Below are positions 34,328 through 43,580 of a stretch of 64,000 bases of DNA, piece by piece. Where the stretch lies: positions 620,001 through 684,000 of the forward strand of contig NZ_CP157968.1 of assembly GCF_040215725.1 (NCBI RefSeq), read 5' to 3'. The notes beneath the pieces are model-generated. The model was not told the DNA's origin, did not search any database, and worked only from the letters and a program-made list of their open reading frames with translations. How positions within the stretch are numbered: the first letter of the stretch is position 1; each line of letters begins with the position of its first letter. This DNA is from Rhizobium sp. ZPR4. Lineage in GTDB: Bacteria; Pseudomonadota; Alphaproteobacteria; Rhizobiales; Rhizobiaceae. The translations under genes were made by a program, and so were the position numbers.

Positions 34328-35682
34328 TCTGCAGCCTCCAAATATGTCGCGTTTTCCGAGGGGATGTCGCCGGGATCGGCGCCCTGAGCCCGCATCTGTT
34401 TCTGAATCGCCCTGACATCGGCCTTGCGAACGGTCGTCCCGGCATTGAGGGCGACGGTTGCGGCGACACCAGCCGCCTCACCCATCGCCATGCAGGGCGG
34501 GATCTCGCGGCTGGATTTCTGTGCCTGCGGCGTGGAAGAATAATGCCGTCCGGCAACGATCAGCTGGTCGACCTCTCTGGGCAGCATGGCGCGGTAGGGC
34601 GTGTAGTAGTCGCGGCCACGGCAGACCGTGTCGGCGAAATGCCGGCGGGTCATGACGTCGTCCTTCGTCACGACATAGTCTCCCTGCAGCAGCCGCGTTT
34701 GGCGCACGCCAGTCTGCGGCGCGAAATCGACGACATAGGCATTCTCGAAGCCGGGCATCTTTTCCCGTGCGAAATCGAGCAGCTTGGCAATGCGCGAGCG
34801 ACCTTCCATCTCCGCCTTGGTCAGATCCTCGACCTTCAGGCCGCTTAAGGTCGGCATATGCGGGCAGTTCAGCCAGACGACGCCGGGCAGCGGGGTCTTC
34901 AGCCACCAGAAGGACCAGCAACCGCCGATCAGCCGCTTGGCTTCGTGATCGAGCGCCTTGAAGGCTTCCGGTTCCTGCTGTTCAAAACGTTCCGCCGCTT
35001 CCGTATCGACGCCGCCCCAGCGCGACACCGTCGTCAGAATGAAGTTGGATTCGACATGGGAAGCGCCTGCACTCGCGGCGACATCGAGATCGCCCGTCGT
35101 ATCAATGACGACATCACCGAGGATTGCCTGCATCCCGTCCTTGGTCTGGCAGATGACGCCCTTGATCGTGCCGCCCTCGACGATCGCCGAGGAAAACCAG
35201 CTGTGGGTTCTGAGCTTGATCTTCGCTTCGCCGATCATGTCATAGGCGGCGCGCTTGAAGGCGTCGGGATCGAAGGCGGCCGAAAAGCAGATCGGGTGCG
35301 GCATTGCCTGTGTGTGGAAATCGAAGAGGCCCCATCGCGCCCAACGCTGCCAGGCCTCCGGCGTGTCGCGGAATTCGATCAGGCGGTCACGGTCGGTCGG
35401 TGTCACGCAGAGATCCCACCGCTTCATGCGCTCGATCATCTCCATGCAGATGCCGCGCACCGTGATTTCGAGCTCGTTGATCATATCGTCGAGCACCAGC
35501 ACCATGCCGCCGGCAGCAAGCCCGCCGACATAGGGATAGCGTTCGAGAAGGGTGACGCTTGCGCCATTGCGCGCTGCCGATACGGCTGCTGCAATTCCGG
35601 CAGGCCCCCCGCCGACGACAACCACATCGGAGCGATCGACGACACGGATATCCCGTGCAGGCTGGTGAATAACCTGTTCCAT
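34324..35682 (-). CDS. FAD-dependent oxidoreductase
   Basis: 452 residues. N-terminal dinucleotide fold VVVVGGGPAGIAAAVSAARNGASVTLLER, then GGLAAGGMVLVLDDM; second FAD contact ILGDVVIDTTGDLDVAASAGA; C-terminal PPCMAMGEAAGVAATVALNAG. This is the FAD_oxidored (PF12831-like) group, many with unknown substrates. No signal peptide. Lies between the importer genes and the CoA-transferase, so it probably oxidises the imported substrate. Confidence 0.87.
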   Translation of the reverse strand: MEQVIHQPARDIRVVDRSDVVVVGGGPAGIAAAVSAARNGASVTLLERYPYVGGLAAGGMVLVLDDMINELEITVRGICMEMIERMKRWDLCVTPTDRDRLIEFRDTPEAWQRWARWGLFDFHTQAMPHPICFSAAFDPDAFKRAAYDMIGEAKIKLRTHSWFSSAIVEGGTIKGVICQTKDGMQAILGDVVIDTTGDLDVAASAGASHVESNFILTTVSRWGGVDTEAAERFEQQEPEAFKALDHEAKRLIGGCWSFWWLKTPLPGVVWLNCPHMPTLSGLKVEDLTKAEMEGRSRIAKLLDFAREKMPGFENAYVVDFAPQTGVRQTRLLQGDYVVTKDDVMTRRHFADTVCRGRDYYTPYRAMLPREVDQLIVAGRHYSSTPQAQKSSREIPPCMAMGEAAGVAATVALNAGTTVRKADVRAIQKQMRAQGADPGDIPSENATYLEAAE

Positions 35683-35709
35683 TGGTGTTCCCTCGATGTT
35701 TTCTAAGTT

Positions 35710-36543
35710 TTAGTGCTGTCCGGCCGGCTTCCAGCGGATCATCTTGGCTTCTGCGACCGAGACGATGAAGAAGAGGATCACGGCAAGCAGGGCGGCGATG
35801 ACCACCGTCGCGTAAAGCAGCGGCGAGCGGAAATTATAGGTCGCCTCGATGATGAGAGCGCCGAGCCCGAAGCTGGAGCCGATCCACTCCGCCACTATCG
35901 CGCCCATGACGCTGCTGGTGGCAGCGATCTTCAAGGCGGCGAAGAGGAATGGCAGCGAGCTCGGCAGGCGAACCTTCCAGAGGATCTCGGAGTTGCTGGC
36001 CGAGAGCACCCGCATCAGGTCGAGCATGGCGGGGCTTGCCGAGCGAAGTCCCTGGACCATGTTGACCAGCGTCGGGAAGAAACAGATCAGGCCGGCGATG
36101 ATGATCTTCGGGGCAACGCCGTTGCCGAAGATCAGCACCAGGATCGGCGCAAGCGCGATGATCGGGATCGCCTTGACGAAGACGGCGATCGGATAGAAGG
36201 CCTTCTCCGCGGTGGCGCTGTGGACGAACCAGATTGCCAGCATGATGGCGATAAGATTGCCGAAGACAAAGCCGAGAACGGCCTCGAGTACCGTCGGCAG
36301 GAGGTTTCTAGTGAGCGTCGCGGCATTGTCGCGAAAGGCATAGAGGACGTCGAGCGGGCTTGGCGCCATGAAGGTCGGGATCTTGAAGATCCAGATGACC
36401 GCCTGCCACAGCACGATGCAGCCGAGTGCCGCAAGGATTGCCGGCATGTGCGAGGAGAGGACGCCGACGGTTGCGTCGAGGATGGCGACTTTGCGCGGCG
36501 CCTTGGCGATGCGGCCGATGTCGGAGTGGATGGCATTGCTCAT
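35710..36543 (-). CDS. ABC transporter permease (SsuC/TauC type)
   Basis: 277 residues, about six membrane helices, with the BPD_transp_1 coupling segment in FFPTLVNMVQGLRSASPAMLDLMRVLSAS and LPSSLPFLFAALKIAATSSVMGAIVAEW. This subfamily imports sulfonates, taurine, nitrate, thiamine precursors or aromatic acids. ATG 36543 overlaps the ATPase stop (ATGA) and has GGAGG seven bases ahead; an ATG two codons upstream is too close to it. Confidence 0.92.
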   Translation of the reverse strand: MSNAIHSDIGRIAKAPRKVAILDATVGVLSSHMPAILAALGCIVLWQAVIWIFKIPTFMAPSPLDVLYAFRDNAATLTRNLLPTVLEAVLGFVFGNLIAIMLAIWFVHSATAEKAFYPIAVFVKAIPIIALAPILVLIFGNGVAPKIIIAGLICFFPTLVNMVQGLRSASPAMLDLMRVLSASNSEILWKVRLPSSLPFLFAALKIAATSSVMGAIVAEWIGSSFGLGALIIEATYNFRSPLLYATVVIAALLAVILFFIVSVAEAKMIRWKPAGQH

Positions 36544-37367
36544 ATGCATTCCTCCAGCAGCGCACGGAGATGCGCGGTCACCTTGATGAAGTCGACGGTG
36601 TCGCGCATCGCAAGCGAGCGCGGATAGGGGAGGTCGACTTTCATGTACTCCTTCACCCTCCCGGGATGGGCCTGCAGCATCAGCACATGCTGGCCGAGGA
36701 AGACCGCCTCCGGGATGGAATGGGTGACGAAGACGATGGTTGTGCCGGTTTCGCGCCAGATGCGTAAGAGTTCTTCATTGAGCTTGTCGCGGGTGATTTC
36801 GTCGAGCGCGCCGAAGGGCTCATCCATCAAAAGAATGCGCGGCTTGGTCACAAGGGCGCGGGCGATGGCGACACGCTGGCGCATGCCACCCGACAGTTCG
36901 TGCGGCAGGGCCTTTTCACGCCCCTTCAGGCCAACGAGCGCCAGCAGCTCCATGGGATCGGCATAGGCGCTCTTGTCATGCTTGCCGACTTCCAGCGGCA
37001 GGCGGACATTGTCGATGACACTTCGCCAGGGCAGAAGCGTCGCTTCCTGGAAGACGAAGGCGAAGTCACGGCCCTGACGCGCTTCGCGCGGCGGCCGGCC
37101 GAATACCGAAACCGAACCATCGCTGATGTCAACGAGATCGGCGATACAGCGGAGCAGCGTCGACTTGCCGCAGCCGGACGGCCCGAGCATCGTCACGAAT
37201 GACCCCTCGGGAATGTCGACCGAGACATTGGAGAGTGCGGTGAACTCATTGCCCTTGTCGCCGAAGCGGATGTCGAGATCCCGAATGGAAACGGCAAGTC
37301 TTGCCGTTTCAGCTGCTGGTAGCGGCTGTGGCTGCTTGATGGTGGCGGCGCTCATCATGGCATTCAC
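36540..37367 (-). CDS. ABC transporter ATP-binding protein (SsuB/TauB type)
   Basis: 275 residues. Walker A LGPSGCGKSTLLR, Q loop VFQEATLLPW, signature LSGGMRQRVAIARAL, Walker B ILLMDEPFGALDE, switch His in VTHSIPEA. Energises the permease at 35710. Start is a GTG at 37367 overlapping the binding-protein stop (GTGA) or ATG 37358. Confidence 0.94.
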   Translation of the reverse strand: MNAMMSAATIKQPQPLPAAETARLAVSIRDLDIRFGDKGNEFTALSNVSVDIPEGSFVTMLGPSGCGKSTLLRCIADLVDISDGSVSVFGRPPREARQGRDFAFVFQEATLLPWRSVIDNVRLPLEVGKHDKSAYADPMELLALVGLKGREKALPHELSGGMRQRVAIARALVTKPRILLMDEPFGALDEITRDKLNEELLRIWRETGTTIVFVTHSIPEAVFLGQHVLMLQAHPGRVKEYMKVDLPYPRSLAMRDTVDFIKVTAHLRALLEECI

Positions 37368-38398
37368 CCGATCTGCTTGCGGATTTCGGTCGTTGCGTCG
37401 AGGATCGCCATGGTAGCGACGTCATCGACGGTCGGCGTGGTGCCTGTGAATTGCTTGAGGTCGGCATAGGCCTTGATCTGGGCGGCCCAATTGTCCTTGT
37501 TCATCGCACCCCAGCCGGTCTGCTTGGTGCTGTCGCCGAAGGAGAAATCGATGACGGGATGGACGGCCTCGAGTTCGCTCGCCTTGTCGAGATTGGGATA
37601 GGCGTCGACCAGCATGTCGACGGCTTCTTCCGGATGGTCGCGCACATAGCCCCAGCCCTTGGCGGCGGCTGTGGTGAAGCGCACCAGCACGTCGGAATGT
37701 TTGTCGAGCTGCTCGTCGGTCGTGTAGTAGACATTGGCATAGAGCTGCAGGCCCGCATCCCAGAGCATCATGTCGACGCGCTCGTCGCCGAGCACCTTCA
37801 GTGCATTGGTGTTCGTCACCCACCCGGTAACCGCATCAGCCTGACCGGTGATCAACTGGTTCATGTCGGAACCCATGTTGACCATCTTCACTTTGTCTTC
37901 CGGAATGCCGTTTTGCGCGAGAAGGGCGCGCAGAAGGATGAAGGCGGTCGGCTGCGTCGCGATCGTCTTGCCGATCATGTCCTTCGGCTCGCGGATCGGC
38001 GATTTCTTCAACGAGAAATATGTAAATGGATGCTTACGGTATCCGGCGAGAAACGCCTTGACCGGCATGCCGGCGGAACGCGCGAGCATGACCGACGGGC
38101 TCGAGGAAATCTGGCCGATAGCGGATTGGCCTGCTGCCACACCGGCAACGCCATCGACATTCGGGCCGCCGGGGACGATGGTGAGATTGATGCCCTGCTC
38201 GGTGAAGAAGCCCTTTTTCTGAGCTGCGACCTCGCCAAGCAGGCCGTTCGAGGCAAGCCAGCCGAGCTGCATGCGAACCTCGGCAACATCGGCCGCCTTG
38301 CCGGCGCGAATGCCGACGAAAGTCTGCGTTGCGGCAAGACCTCCGACCAAGGCAGCGTTGGAAAGAAAGCGGCGGCGATTCATCATGAATTGTGACAT
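37364..38398 (-). CDS. ABC transporter substrate-binding protein (NMT1/THI5-like)
   Basis: 344 residues with a Tat-type signal (MNRRRFLSNAALVGGLAATQTF). The body matches the SsuA/NMT1 family: VRMQLGWLASNGLLGEVAAQKKGFFTEQGINLTIVPGG, YRKHPFTYFSLKKSPI, QADAVTGWVTNTNAL. First gene of the eight-gene catabolic operon; it should capture the substrate in the periplasm. The ligand cannot be predicted by eye. Confidence 0.92.
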   Translation of the reverse strand: MSQFMMNRRRFLSNAALVGGLAATQTFVGIRAGKAADVAEVRMQLGWLASNGLLGEVAAQKKGFFTEQGINLTIVPGGPNVDGVAGVAAGQSAIGQISSSPSVMLARSAGMPVKAFLAGYRKHPFTYFSLKKSPIREPKDMIGKTIATQPTAFILLRALLAQNGIPEDKVKMVNMGSDMNQLITGQADAVTGWVTNTNALKVLGDERVDMMLWDAGLQLYANVYYTTDEQLDKHSDVLVRFTTAAAKGWGYVRDHPEEAVDMLVDAYPNLDKASELEAVHPVIDFSFGDSTKQTGWGAMNKDNWAAQIKAYADLKQFTGTTPTVDDVATMAILDATTEIRKQIG

Positions 38399-38478
38399 TC
38401 TGACAGTTCCCCTGTTGATTGGGCGATCGGACTTTGCGTCTCGTTATCCACCAATACCGGGATGATGGGGGAATTCAG

Positions 38479-38495
38479 TGTTCTAATAAAGAACA
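38479..38495. promoter_or_regulatory. LysR-type operator candidate ahead of the catabolic operon
   Basis: Palindrome TGTTCT-AATAA-AGAACA, which contains the LysR T-N11-A core, 81 bases upstream of the binding-protein start codon. It would suit the LysR protein encoded inside the same operon. Confidence 0.5.
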
Positions 38496-38605
38496 ATTAT
38501 GCGCACTATCGATTGCCAAAAAGGCAACGGTCAACGTGAGCAAAGGTGCTGCGGATCAATCCGCAGCCCGGTAACATCTGGAGAATATGCCGCCCTGCGG
38601 CGCCT

Positions 38606-39646
38606 TTAGCCGAGGGTCTTGCCGCGTCCAATCCCATAGGTCAGCGCGAGCGCACCGACAAGGACGGCACCCTTGATGAAGTCCTGCGTGTAGTAGGGCG
38701 CGTTCAGCATTGTCAGCCCGTTCAGCAGCACACCGACGAAGACCGCACCGATTGTCGTGCCGAGAACGTTGGGACGGCGCAGCCCCAGGACGGCAAAGCC
38801 GATGAGCGAGGCTGCGACGGAATCCATCAGCAGCGAGGCGCCGGAGGAGACATCGCCGCGGCCGACGCGGGCGGCGACAATGATGCCGCCAAGCGAAGCG
38901 AGAACGCCGGAAAGCACATAGGCAAAGGTCTTCACGCGGGCGATATTGGCACCGGCCAGCCGTGTTGCGGCTTCATTGCCTCCGGTCGCATAGAGAAGGC
39001 GGCCAAGGCGCGTGCGCTCCGTGAGGACATGGAGTACGAAGGCCACGACAAGCATCAGAATGACGGGAAAGGGGATCGTGCCGAACAGGCTTGAACGTCC
39101 TATCGTCAAAAAGGCAGGGTCGACCTTGCCGATCGCCTTCGTGCCATCGGGAAGGATCAGGCCTACGGAGATCGAACGTCCGGCTGTCGGGATCAGCTGT
39201 AGCCCGGTGAGCAGGAACATGGTGGAGAGGGTAGCGAGCAGATCCGGCACCTTCAGCCGAACGATCAGCAGGGCATTGGCAAGCCCGACGATCGCGCCGA
39301 AAGCAAGCACCAGCGGCACGGTCTCATAGACGTTGAGGTTCCAGACGATCATCGCATAGCTGGCGGCCATGACGCTGGAGGCGGCCACGGCGCCGACGGA
39401 AAGATCGAAGCCGCCGATGGCCAGCGTCACCGTGACGCCGGCGCCGATGATGGCGACGACCGAAACCGCCTGCAGAATGCTCATCAGATTGTTGATGTTG
39501 ATGAAGGCGGGCTGGGCGGAGCTGAAGATGATGATGAGGGCAAGGAGGAGGAGAAATACCGCTCCCCGCCGCACGAACTCTTGCGGCGATATCGTATGGT
39601 TGGCCGGCCTGATCTGTTCGGGGATTTCTGCAGTACCTTCACTCAT
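38606..39646 (-). CDS. Sugar-type ABC transporter permease (RbsC-like)
   Basis: 346 residues, about nine or ten membrane helices. Family segments: VTLAIGGFDLSVGAVAASSVMAASYA and GGNEAATRLAGANIARVKTFAYVLSG, then AARVGRGDVSSGASLLMDSVAASLIG, typical of ribose/xylose-class permeases. Starts one base into the stop of the ATPase gene (TGATG). Its substrate may be a pentose, a polyol, autoinducer-2 or a nucleoside. Confidence 0.92.
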   Translation of the reverse strand: MSEGTAEIPEQIRPANHTISPQEFVRRGAVFLLLLALIIIFSSAQPAFININNLMSILQAVSVVAIIGAGVTVTLAIGGFDLSVGAVAASSVMAASYAMIVWNLNVYETVPLVLAFGAIVGLANALLIVRLKVPDLLATLSTMFLLTGLQLIPTAGRSISVGLILPDGTKAIGKVDPAFLTIGRSSLFGTIPFPVILMLVVAFVLHVLTERTRLGRLLYATGGNEAATRLAGANIARVKTFAYVLSGVLASLGGIIVAARVGRGDVSSGASLLMDSVAASLIGFAVLGLRRPNVLGTTIGAVFVGVLLNGLTMLNAPYYTQDFIKGAVLVGALALTYGIGRGKTLG

Positions 39647-41127
39647 CAGGCATATTCCTTGTTCTGTCCGCTGCCTGAGGCCGCATCAACGACTTCTTTG
39701 AGGCCATGATGTTCCATCAGCAGTACCCGGTCGGCGACTTCGAGTGCTTCTTCCGGATCGGATGTGGCGATCAGCGTCGCGCGATCGGTATGGGCGCGTA
39801 TGGCTGCGATGATGTCCTGACGGGCGCCAACATCGACCCCCTGGAAGGGCTCGTCGAGAAGCATGAGCCGGCTTGGCTCGGCCTCCCAGCGCGCGAGCAC
39901 GACCTTTTGCTGATTGCCGCCGGAAAGAGACCAGACGGATGACTCGGGACCGGAGGCCTTTATGCCGAGGCGCCGAATGGCCCTTTCTCCTTCGCGGCTT
40001 TCTCGCCCGGAAAACAGGAAGCCCGACGGATACCAATGCTTCAGATGCGGCAGGCTGATGGTCGCCGCAATGCTCTCTCCCGGCCAGTCCGACGGCATGA
40101 GCGAAGAGCGATGCCGGTCGGCGGCAGCCATGACGACGCCTCGTGCGATTGCATCTGCAGGCGAGGCTGGTTGAAATGCGGTGCCATCCAAACATACGGT
40201 GCCCGCCGCAAAGCGGTCGAGACCGAAAAGGGTTGATAGAAGCCGGCTCTTACCGGCGCCGAGAACACCGGTAATGGCGACGACCTCGCCAGCGTGAAGC
40301 CTGAGATCGATCGGTGGGCTGTCGGCAAACAGCTGCGCGCCCTGAAGTTCCAGTATGGTTCGGTCGAACTGCCCCCGACGCTGCGGGCGGGCCGCTTTCA
40401 TCGAACGGCCGATCATGGTTTCGATGGCCGCATCGAAGTCGATCGGTTGCGAGAAGGCGCCGACATTACGACCGCCCCGCAGGACGACCACCCGGTCGGC
40501 GAGCGCATCGAGATCGGCCGTGCGATGCGATATATAGAGAATGCCCAGGCCCCGTGCTTTCAACCGGCGGACGATCTCATAGAGCCGTGCCGTCTCGCGT
40601 GCAGAGAGGCTCGCCGTCGGCTCGTCGAGGATCAGCAGCTGCGCCTTGTTGGAAAGGGCGCGGGCAATGGCGATCATCTGTCGGTCGGCTGTGCCCAGAT
40701 CACCAAAATCCCGGTCGAGCGGCAGGTCGAAACCAGCTTCCGACAGGATGGCTTCCGCCTTTCTCCGCACCGAACGCCTCGACAGAAAAAAGGGTTGGCG
40801 TCCGTCGACGAATTGATTGAGCAGCAGCGCGTCCGCGACCGAAAGGCCGGCGATGCCGACGACGCCGGTCGACTGATGTACGGTGACGACGCCCCGCACT
40901 GTTGCCTCGGCCGGGCCTTCCGGGCGATAATCCGAGCCGTTCCACAGTATCCTGCCTGAATCGGCCCGGTGAATGCCGGAGAGGATTTTTACCAGTGTCG
41001 ACTTGCCGGCTCCGTTGGCTCCCATCAGCGCGACGATCTCGCCGCGGTCGACCGTCAGGGACGCTCCCGCTAAGGCCTGTGTCGAGCCGAAGGCAAGCGA
41101 GAGATTTTGGGCATCCAGCAAGGTCAT
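39646..41127 (-). CDS. Sugar-type ABC transporter ATPase with two cassettes (RbsA-like)
   Basis: 493 residues with two ABC domains. The first has Walker A MGANGAGKSTLVKIL and Walker B LLILDEPTASLSA; the second has degenerate Walker A TGVLGAGKSRLLS, signature LSGGNQQKVVLARW and LLLDEPFQGVDVGA. Asymmetric cassettes are normal for RbsA/MglA. Start at ATG 41127 (MTLLDAQNLSLAFG); a TTG at 41178 is weaker. No periplasmic binding protein gene accompanies this pair in the window. Confidence 0.92.
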   Translation of the reverse strand: MTLLDAQNLSLAFGSTQALAGASLTVDRGEIVALMGANGAGKSTLVKILSGIHRADSGRILWNGSDYRPEGPAEATVRGVVTVHQSTGVVGIAGLSVADALLLNQFVDGRQPFFLSRRSVRRKAEAILSEAGFDLPLDRDFGDLGTADRQMIAIARALSNKAQLLILDEPTASLSARETARLYEIVRRLKARGLGILYISHRTADLDALADRVVVLRGGRNVGAFSQPIDFDAAIETMIGRSMKAARPQRRGQFDRTILELQGAQLFADSPPIDLRLHAGEVVAITGVLGAGKSRLLSTLFGLDRFAAGTVCLDGTAFQPASPADAIARGVVMAAADRHRSSLMPSDWPGESIAATISLPHLKHWYPSGFLFSGRESREGERAIRRLGIKASGPESSVWSLSGGNQQKVVLARWEAEPSRLMLLDEPFQGVDVGARQDIIAAIRAHTDRATLIATSDPEEALEVADRVLLMEHHGLKEVVDAASGSGQNKEYA

Positions 41128-41464
41128 GAGCGAGGGTTCGATGATCGTCTGCGATACTCGTAAGCCACTGACGGTCAATCACAAGGGCGCGCCTTGCTTT
41201 GTTCACTTAATCTATAGAATAAATTTTTGCGGAGCTTCGGTCCAGCTTTGTCGGGAGGCTGGATGGGTTGGTGGCCAGGTCAATCAAACGCTGTCCGGGT
41301 CAGCTAACCGGGAGTTAAATTTGTCTGGAATTCCGAGAGAGCCGAAAAACCCTTCCTTTAATCTACTAATTTTATAGACAATATAAAACGCTTGAATATC
41401 AAGAATTTCCGTGATCGCGATGGCTTGGGCCGCGCCCGTACGGAGACATTTGGCAGGAGTTTTT
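41128..41464. other. 337-base intergenic region
   Basis: AT-rich between 41200 and 41400, between the divergent sugar ABC operon and a small membrane-protein frame. It should hold the ABC operon promoter; no convincing operator seen. Confidence 0.4.
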
Positions 41465-41614
41465 ATGGATACAGTGCTCTACCTTGCTTCTCTTGCAACT
41501 CGGCCAAGCCTTGCCGCAACCAAGCGCGTCTGGTCGATCTTGCAGCATTTCCTGGCGGGCCTGATGGTTCTCTTCTCCCTTTTGGTGCTGCTGCACGCTC
41601 TTTGCGGAAGCTGA
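41465..41614 (+). CDS. Small single-span membrane protein
   Basis: 49 residues: a polar start (MDTVLYLASLATRPSLAATK) and one hydrophobic helix FLAGLMVLFSLLVLLHALC. AGGAG lies five to six bases before the ATG. No family recognised. Plausible because of the ribosome site and membrane helix; too short for certainty. Confidence 0.45.
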   Translation: MDTVLYLASLATRPSLAATKRVWSILQHFLAGLMVLFSLLVLLHALCGS

Positions 41615-41647
41615 GGCCTCGAGCCTCGATCAAGGGTCGGGTAACGA

Positions 41648-41690
41648 AGCAAGGAAAGGCCCGGCGTGCCGCATGTGAACGCCGGGCCTT
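41648..41690 (-). terminator. Rho-independent terminator of the MHS-type transporter
   Basis: 11-bp perfect stem AAGGCCCGGCG / CGCCGGGCCTT (loop 13); on the minus strand it continues TTTCCTTGCTT. Starts 7 bases after the stop codon of the transporter. Confidence 0.75.
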
Positions 41691-41696
41691 ATGCAG

Positions 41697-43580
41697 TTAC
41701 TTGATGCTGTTCAGATCGACACCCTTGGTTTCGCGAACGAAGATAAGACCGATGACGAGGGTCATCGCAGCGATCGCGATCGGGTACCAGAGGCCATAAT
41801 AGATATCGCCCTTGGCGGCGCTCATGGCGAAGACCGTTGCCGGCAGCAGACCGCCGAACCAGCCGTTGCCGATGTGATAAGGCAGCGACATGCCGGTATA
41901 GCGGATGCGGGTCGGGAACATCTCCACCAGGATTGCGGCGATCGGGCCGTAAACCATGGTCACATAGATCACGAGGATCGTCAGAATGAGGATGGTCAGC
42001 GGCCAATTGATGGCCGCGGGATCGGCAACCATCTTGAAGGCCCCGCCATTGGCGATGGTGTAGACCGGCATGTCGGTGGCGCCGCCAGCCTGATCCGCCG
42101 TCAGAAGCTTCGCCTTGACGAGGTCGGCGACCGGCGTGACCGTCTTGTCGCCCGCCCGCACGGTTGCCGCGTTGAGCGCGAGTTCGGGATTGGCGGCGAT
42201 GAAGGCATCCAGCTTGGCGTCCGGCACCTTGGCGGGGTCGCGTGCCAGCGGGAAGCCGGCCTTTTGCAGGGCGAGGTTCATGTCATGCGTGAATACCGCG
42301 CTCTTGGCCGCCGCGCCGGCACCCGCCGCCGTGGCATCATAGGAGGTTATGGTCGCGTCGCCCACCTTGACGGTTGCCGGCTGCCCGGCCGGGCCTTCGG
42401 CGATGGTATAGGGCACGGACGACTTCGACAGGAAAGACGTGGCGATGTCGCACGAATTGTTGAACTTGGCGGTGCCGACCGGATTGAACTGGAAGGTACA
42501 ATCGTTGGGCGCTGCCGTCACCGTGGCCCGGATGGTTTGCTCCGCTTGGGCGAGCGCCGGATTTGCGGCGTGGGTCAGCGCCTTGAACAGCGGGAAGTAG
42601 GTCAGGATTGCAAGCGCAAGACCCGCCATGATGATCGGCTTGCGACCGATCTTGTCGGACAGCCAGCCGAAGACTACGAAGAAGCCGCTGCCGATCAGAA
42701 GTGCGATCGCGATCATGATGTTGACCGACTGGCCATCGACCTTCAGCACGCTTTGCAGGAAGAACAGCGAATAGAACTGGCCCGCATACCAGACGACCGC
42801 CTGACCGGCGGTAAGGCCAAGCAGGGCGATCAAGGCGATCTTCGCATTCTTCCACTGACCGAAGGCTTCGGAGAGCGGAGCCTTGGAGCCCTTCCCTTCT
42901 TCCTTCATCTTCTTGAACGCTGGCGATTCACTGAGTGACAGTCGTATCCAGACGGAGATGGCAAGCAGAACGCAGGAGAGAAGGAAGGGGATGCGCCAGC
43001 CCCAGGCGGCAAATGCATCCTTGCCGACGGCGTTCTGTACGACGAGAACGACGATCAGCGACAGGAACAGGCCGAGCGTCGCAGTCGTCTGTATCCAGGA
43101 CGTATAATAACCGCGCTTGTTGTCCGGCGCGTGCTCGGCGACATAAGTCGCAGCACCACCGTATTCGCCGCCGAGCGCCAGACCCTGCAATAGGCGAAGG
43201 ATGATGAGGATGACCGGTGCGATGATGCCCCAGCTCGCCGAGCCGGGAAGGACGCCGACCAGAAAGGTCGAAAGGCCCATGATCAGGATCGTGACGAGGA
43301 AGGTATATTTGCGTCCCACGAGGTCGCCGATCCGTCCGAAGACGAGGGCGCCGAACGGCCGCACAAGGAAGCCCGCGGCGAAGGCCAGCAAAGCGAAAAT
43401 ATTGCGGGTTGCTTCCGGATAGTCGCTGAAGAAAGCTGTACCGATGAAGGCAACCAGCGCTCCATAAAGATAGAAGTCATACCATTCGAACACGGTTCCG
43501 AGGGAGGATGCGAAGATGACCTTCTTCTCCTCCCTGGTCATGCCTCGGCCGTTCGTCTCGGCCACGGACGTGGTTGCCAT
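41697..43580 (-). CDS. MFS metabolite:H+ symporter with large periplasmic insert
   Basis: 627 residues; the usual MHS (ProP/ShiA/KgtP) length is 420-450. The MHS hallmarks are present: FEWYDFYLYG at the start, FGRIGDLVGRKYTF, GGEYGGAATYVAEHAP, LSDKIGRKPI, and EMFPTRIRYTGMSLPYHIGNGWFGG. Between helices 9 and 10, after FPLFKALTHAANP and before INWPLTILILT, lies an insert of about 170 residues that should face the periplasm. It contains two Cys (NDCTF, NNSCDIA) able to form a disulfide. GGGAGG precedes the start. Probable dicarboxylate, betaine or aromatic-acid importer. Confidence 0.88.
   Translation of the reverse strand: MATTSVAETNGRGMTREEKKVIFASSLGTVFEWYDFYLYGALVAFIGTAFFSDYPEATRNIFALLAFAAGFLVRPFGALVFGRIGDLVGRKYTFLVTILIMGLSTFLVGVLPGSASWGIIAPVILIILRLLQGLALGGEYGGAATYVAEHAPDNKRGYYTSWIQTTATLGLFLSLIVVLVVQNAVGKDAFAAWGWRIPFLLSCVLLAISVWIRLSLSESPAFKKMKEEGKGSKAPLSEAFGQWKNAKIALIALLGLTAGQAVVWYAGQFYSLFFLQSVLKVDGQSVNIMIAIALLIGSGFFVVFGWLSDKIGRKPIIMAGLALAILTYFPLFKALTHAANPALAQAEQTIRATVTAAPNDCTFQFNPVGTAKFNNSCDIATSFLSKSSVPYTIAEGPAGQPATVKVGDATITSYDATAAGAGAAAKSAVFTHDMNLALQKAGFPLARDPAKVPDAKLDAFIAANPELALNAATVRAGDKTVTPVADLVKAKLLTADQAGGATDMPVYTIANGGAFKMVADPAAINWPLTILILTILVIYVTMVYGPIAAILVEMFPTRIRYTGMSLPYHIGNGWFGGLLPATVFAMSAAKGDIYYGLWYPIAIAAMTLVIGLIFVRETKGVDLNSIK

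Noticed and set aside
33221..34387. 388-codon open frame antisense to the CoA-transferase gene
   Set aside because: Shadow frame spanning a gene with a clear CaiB signature and ATGA-linked neighbours.
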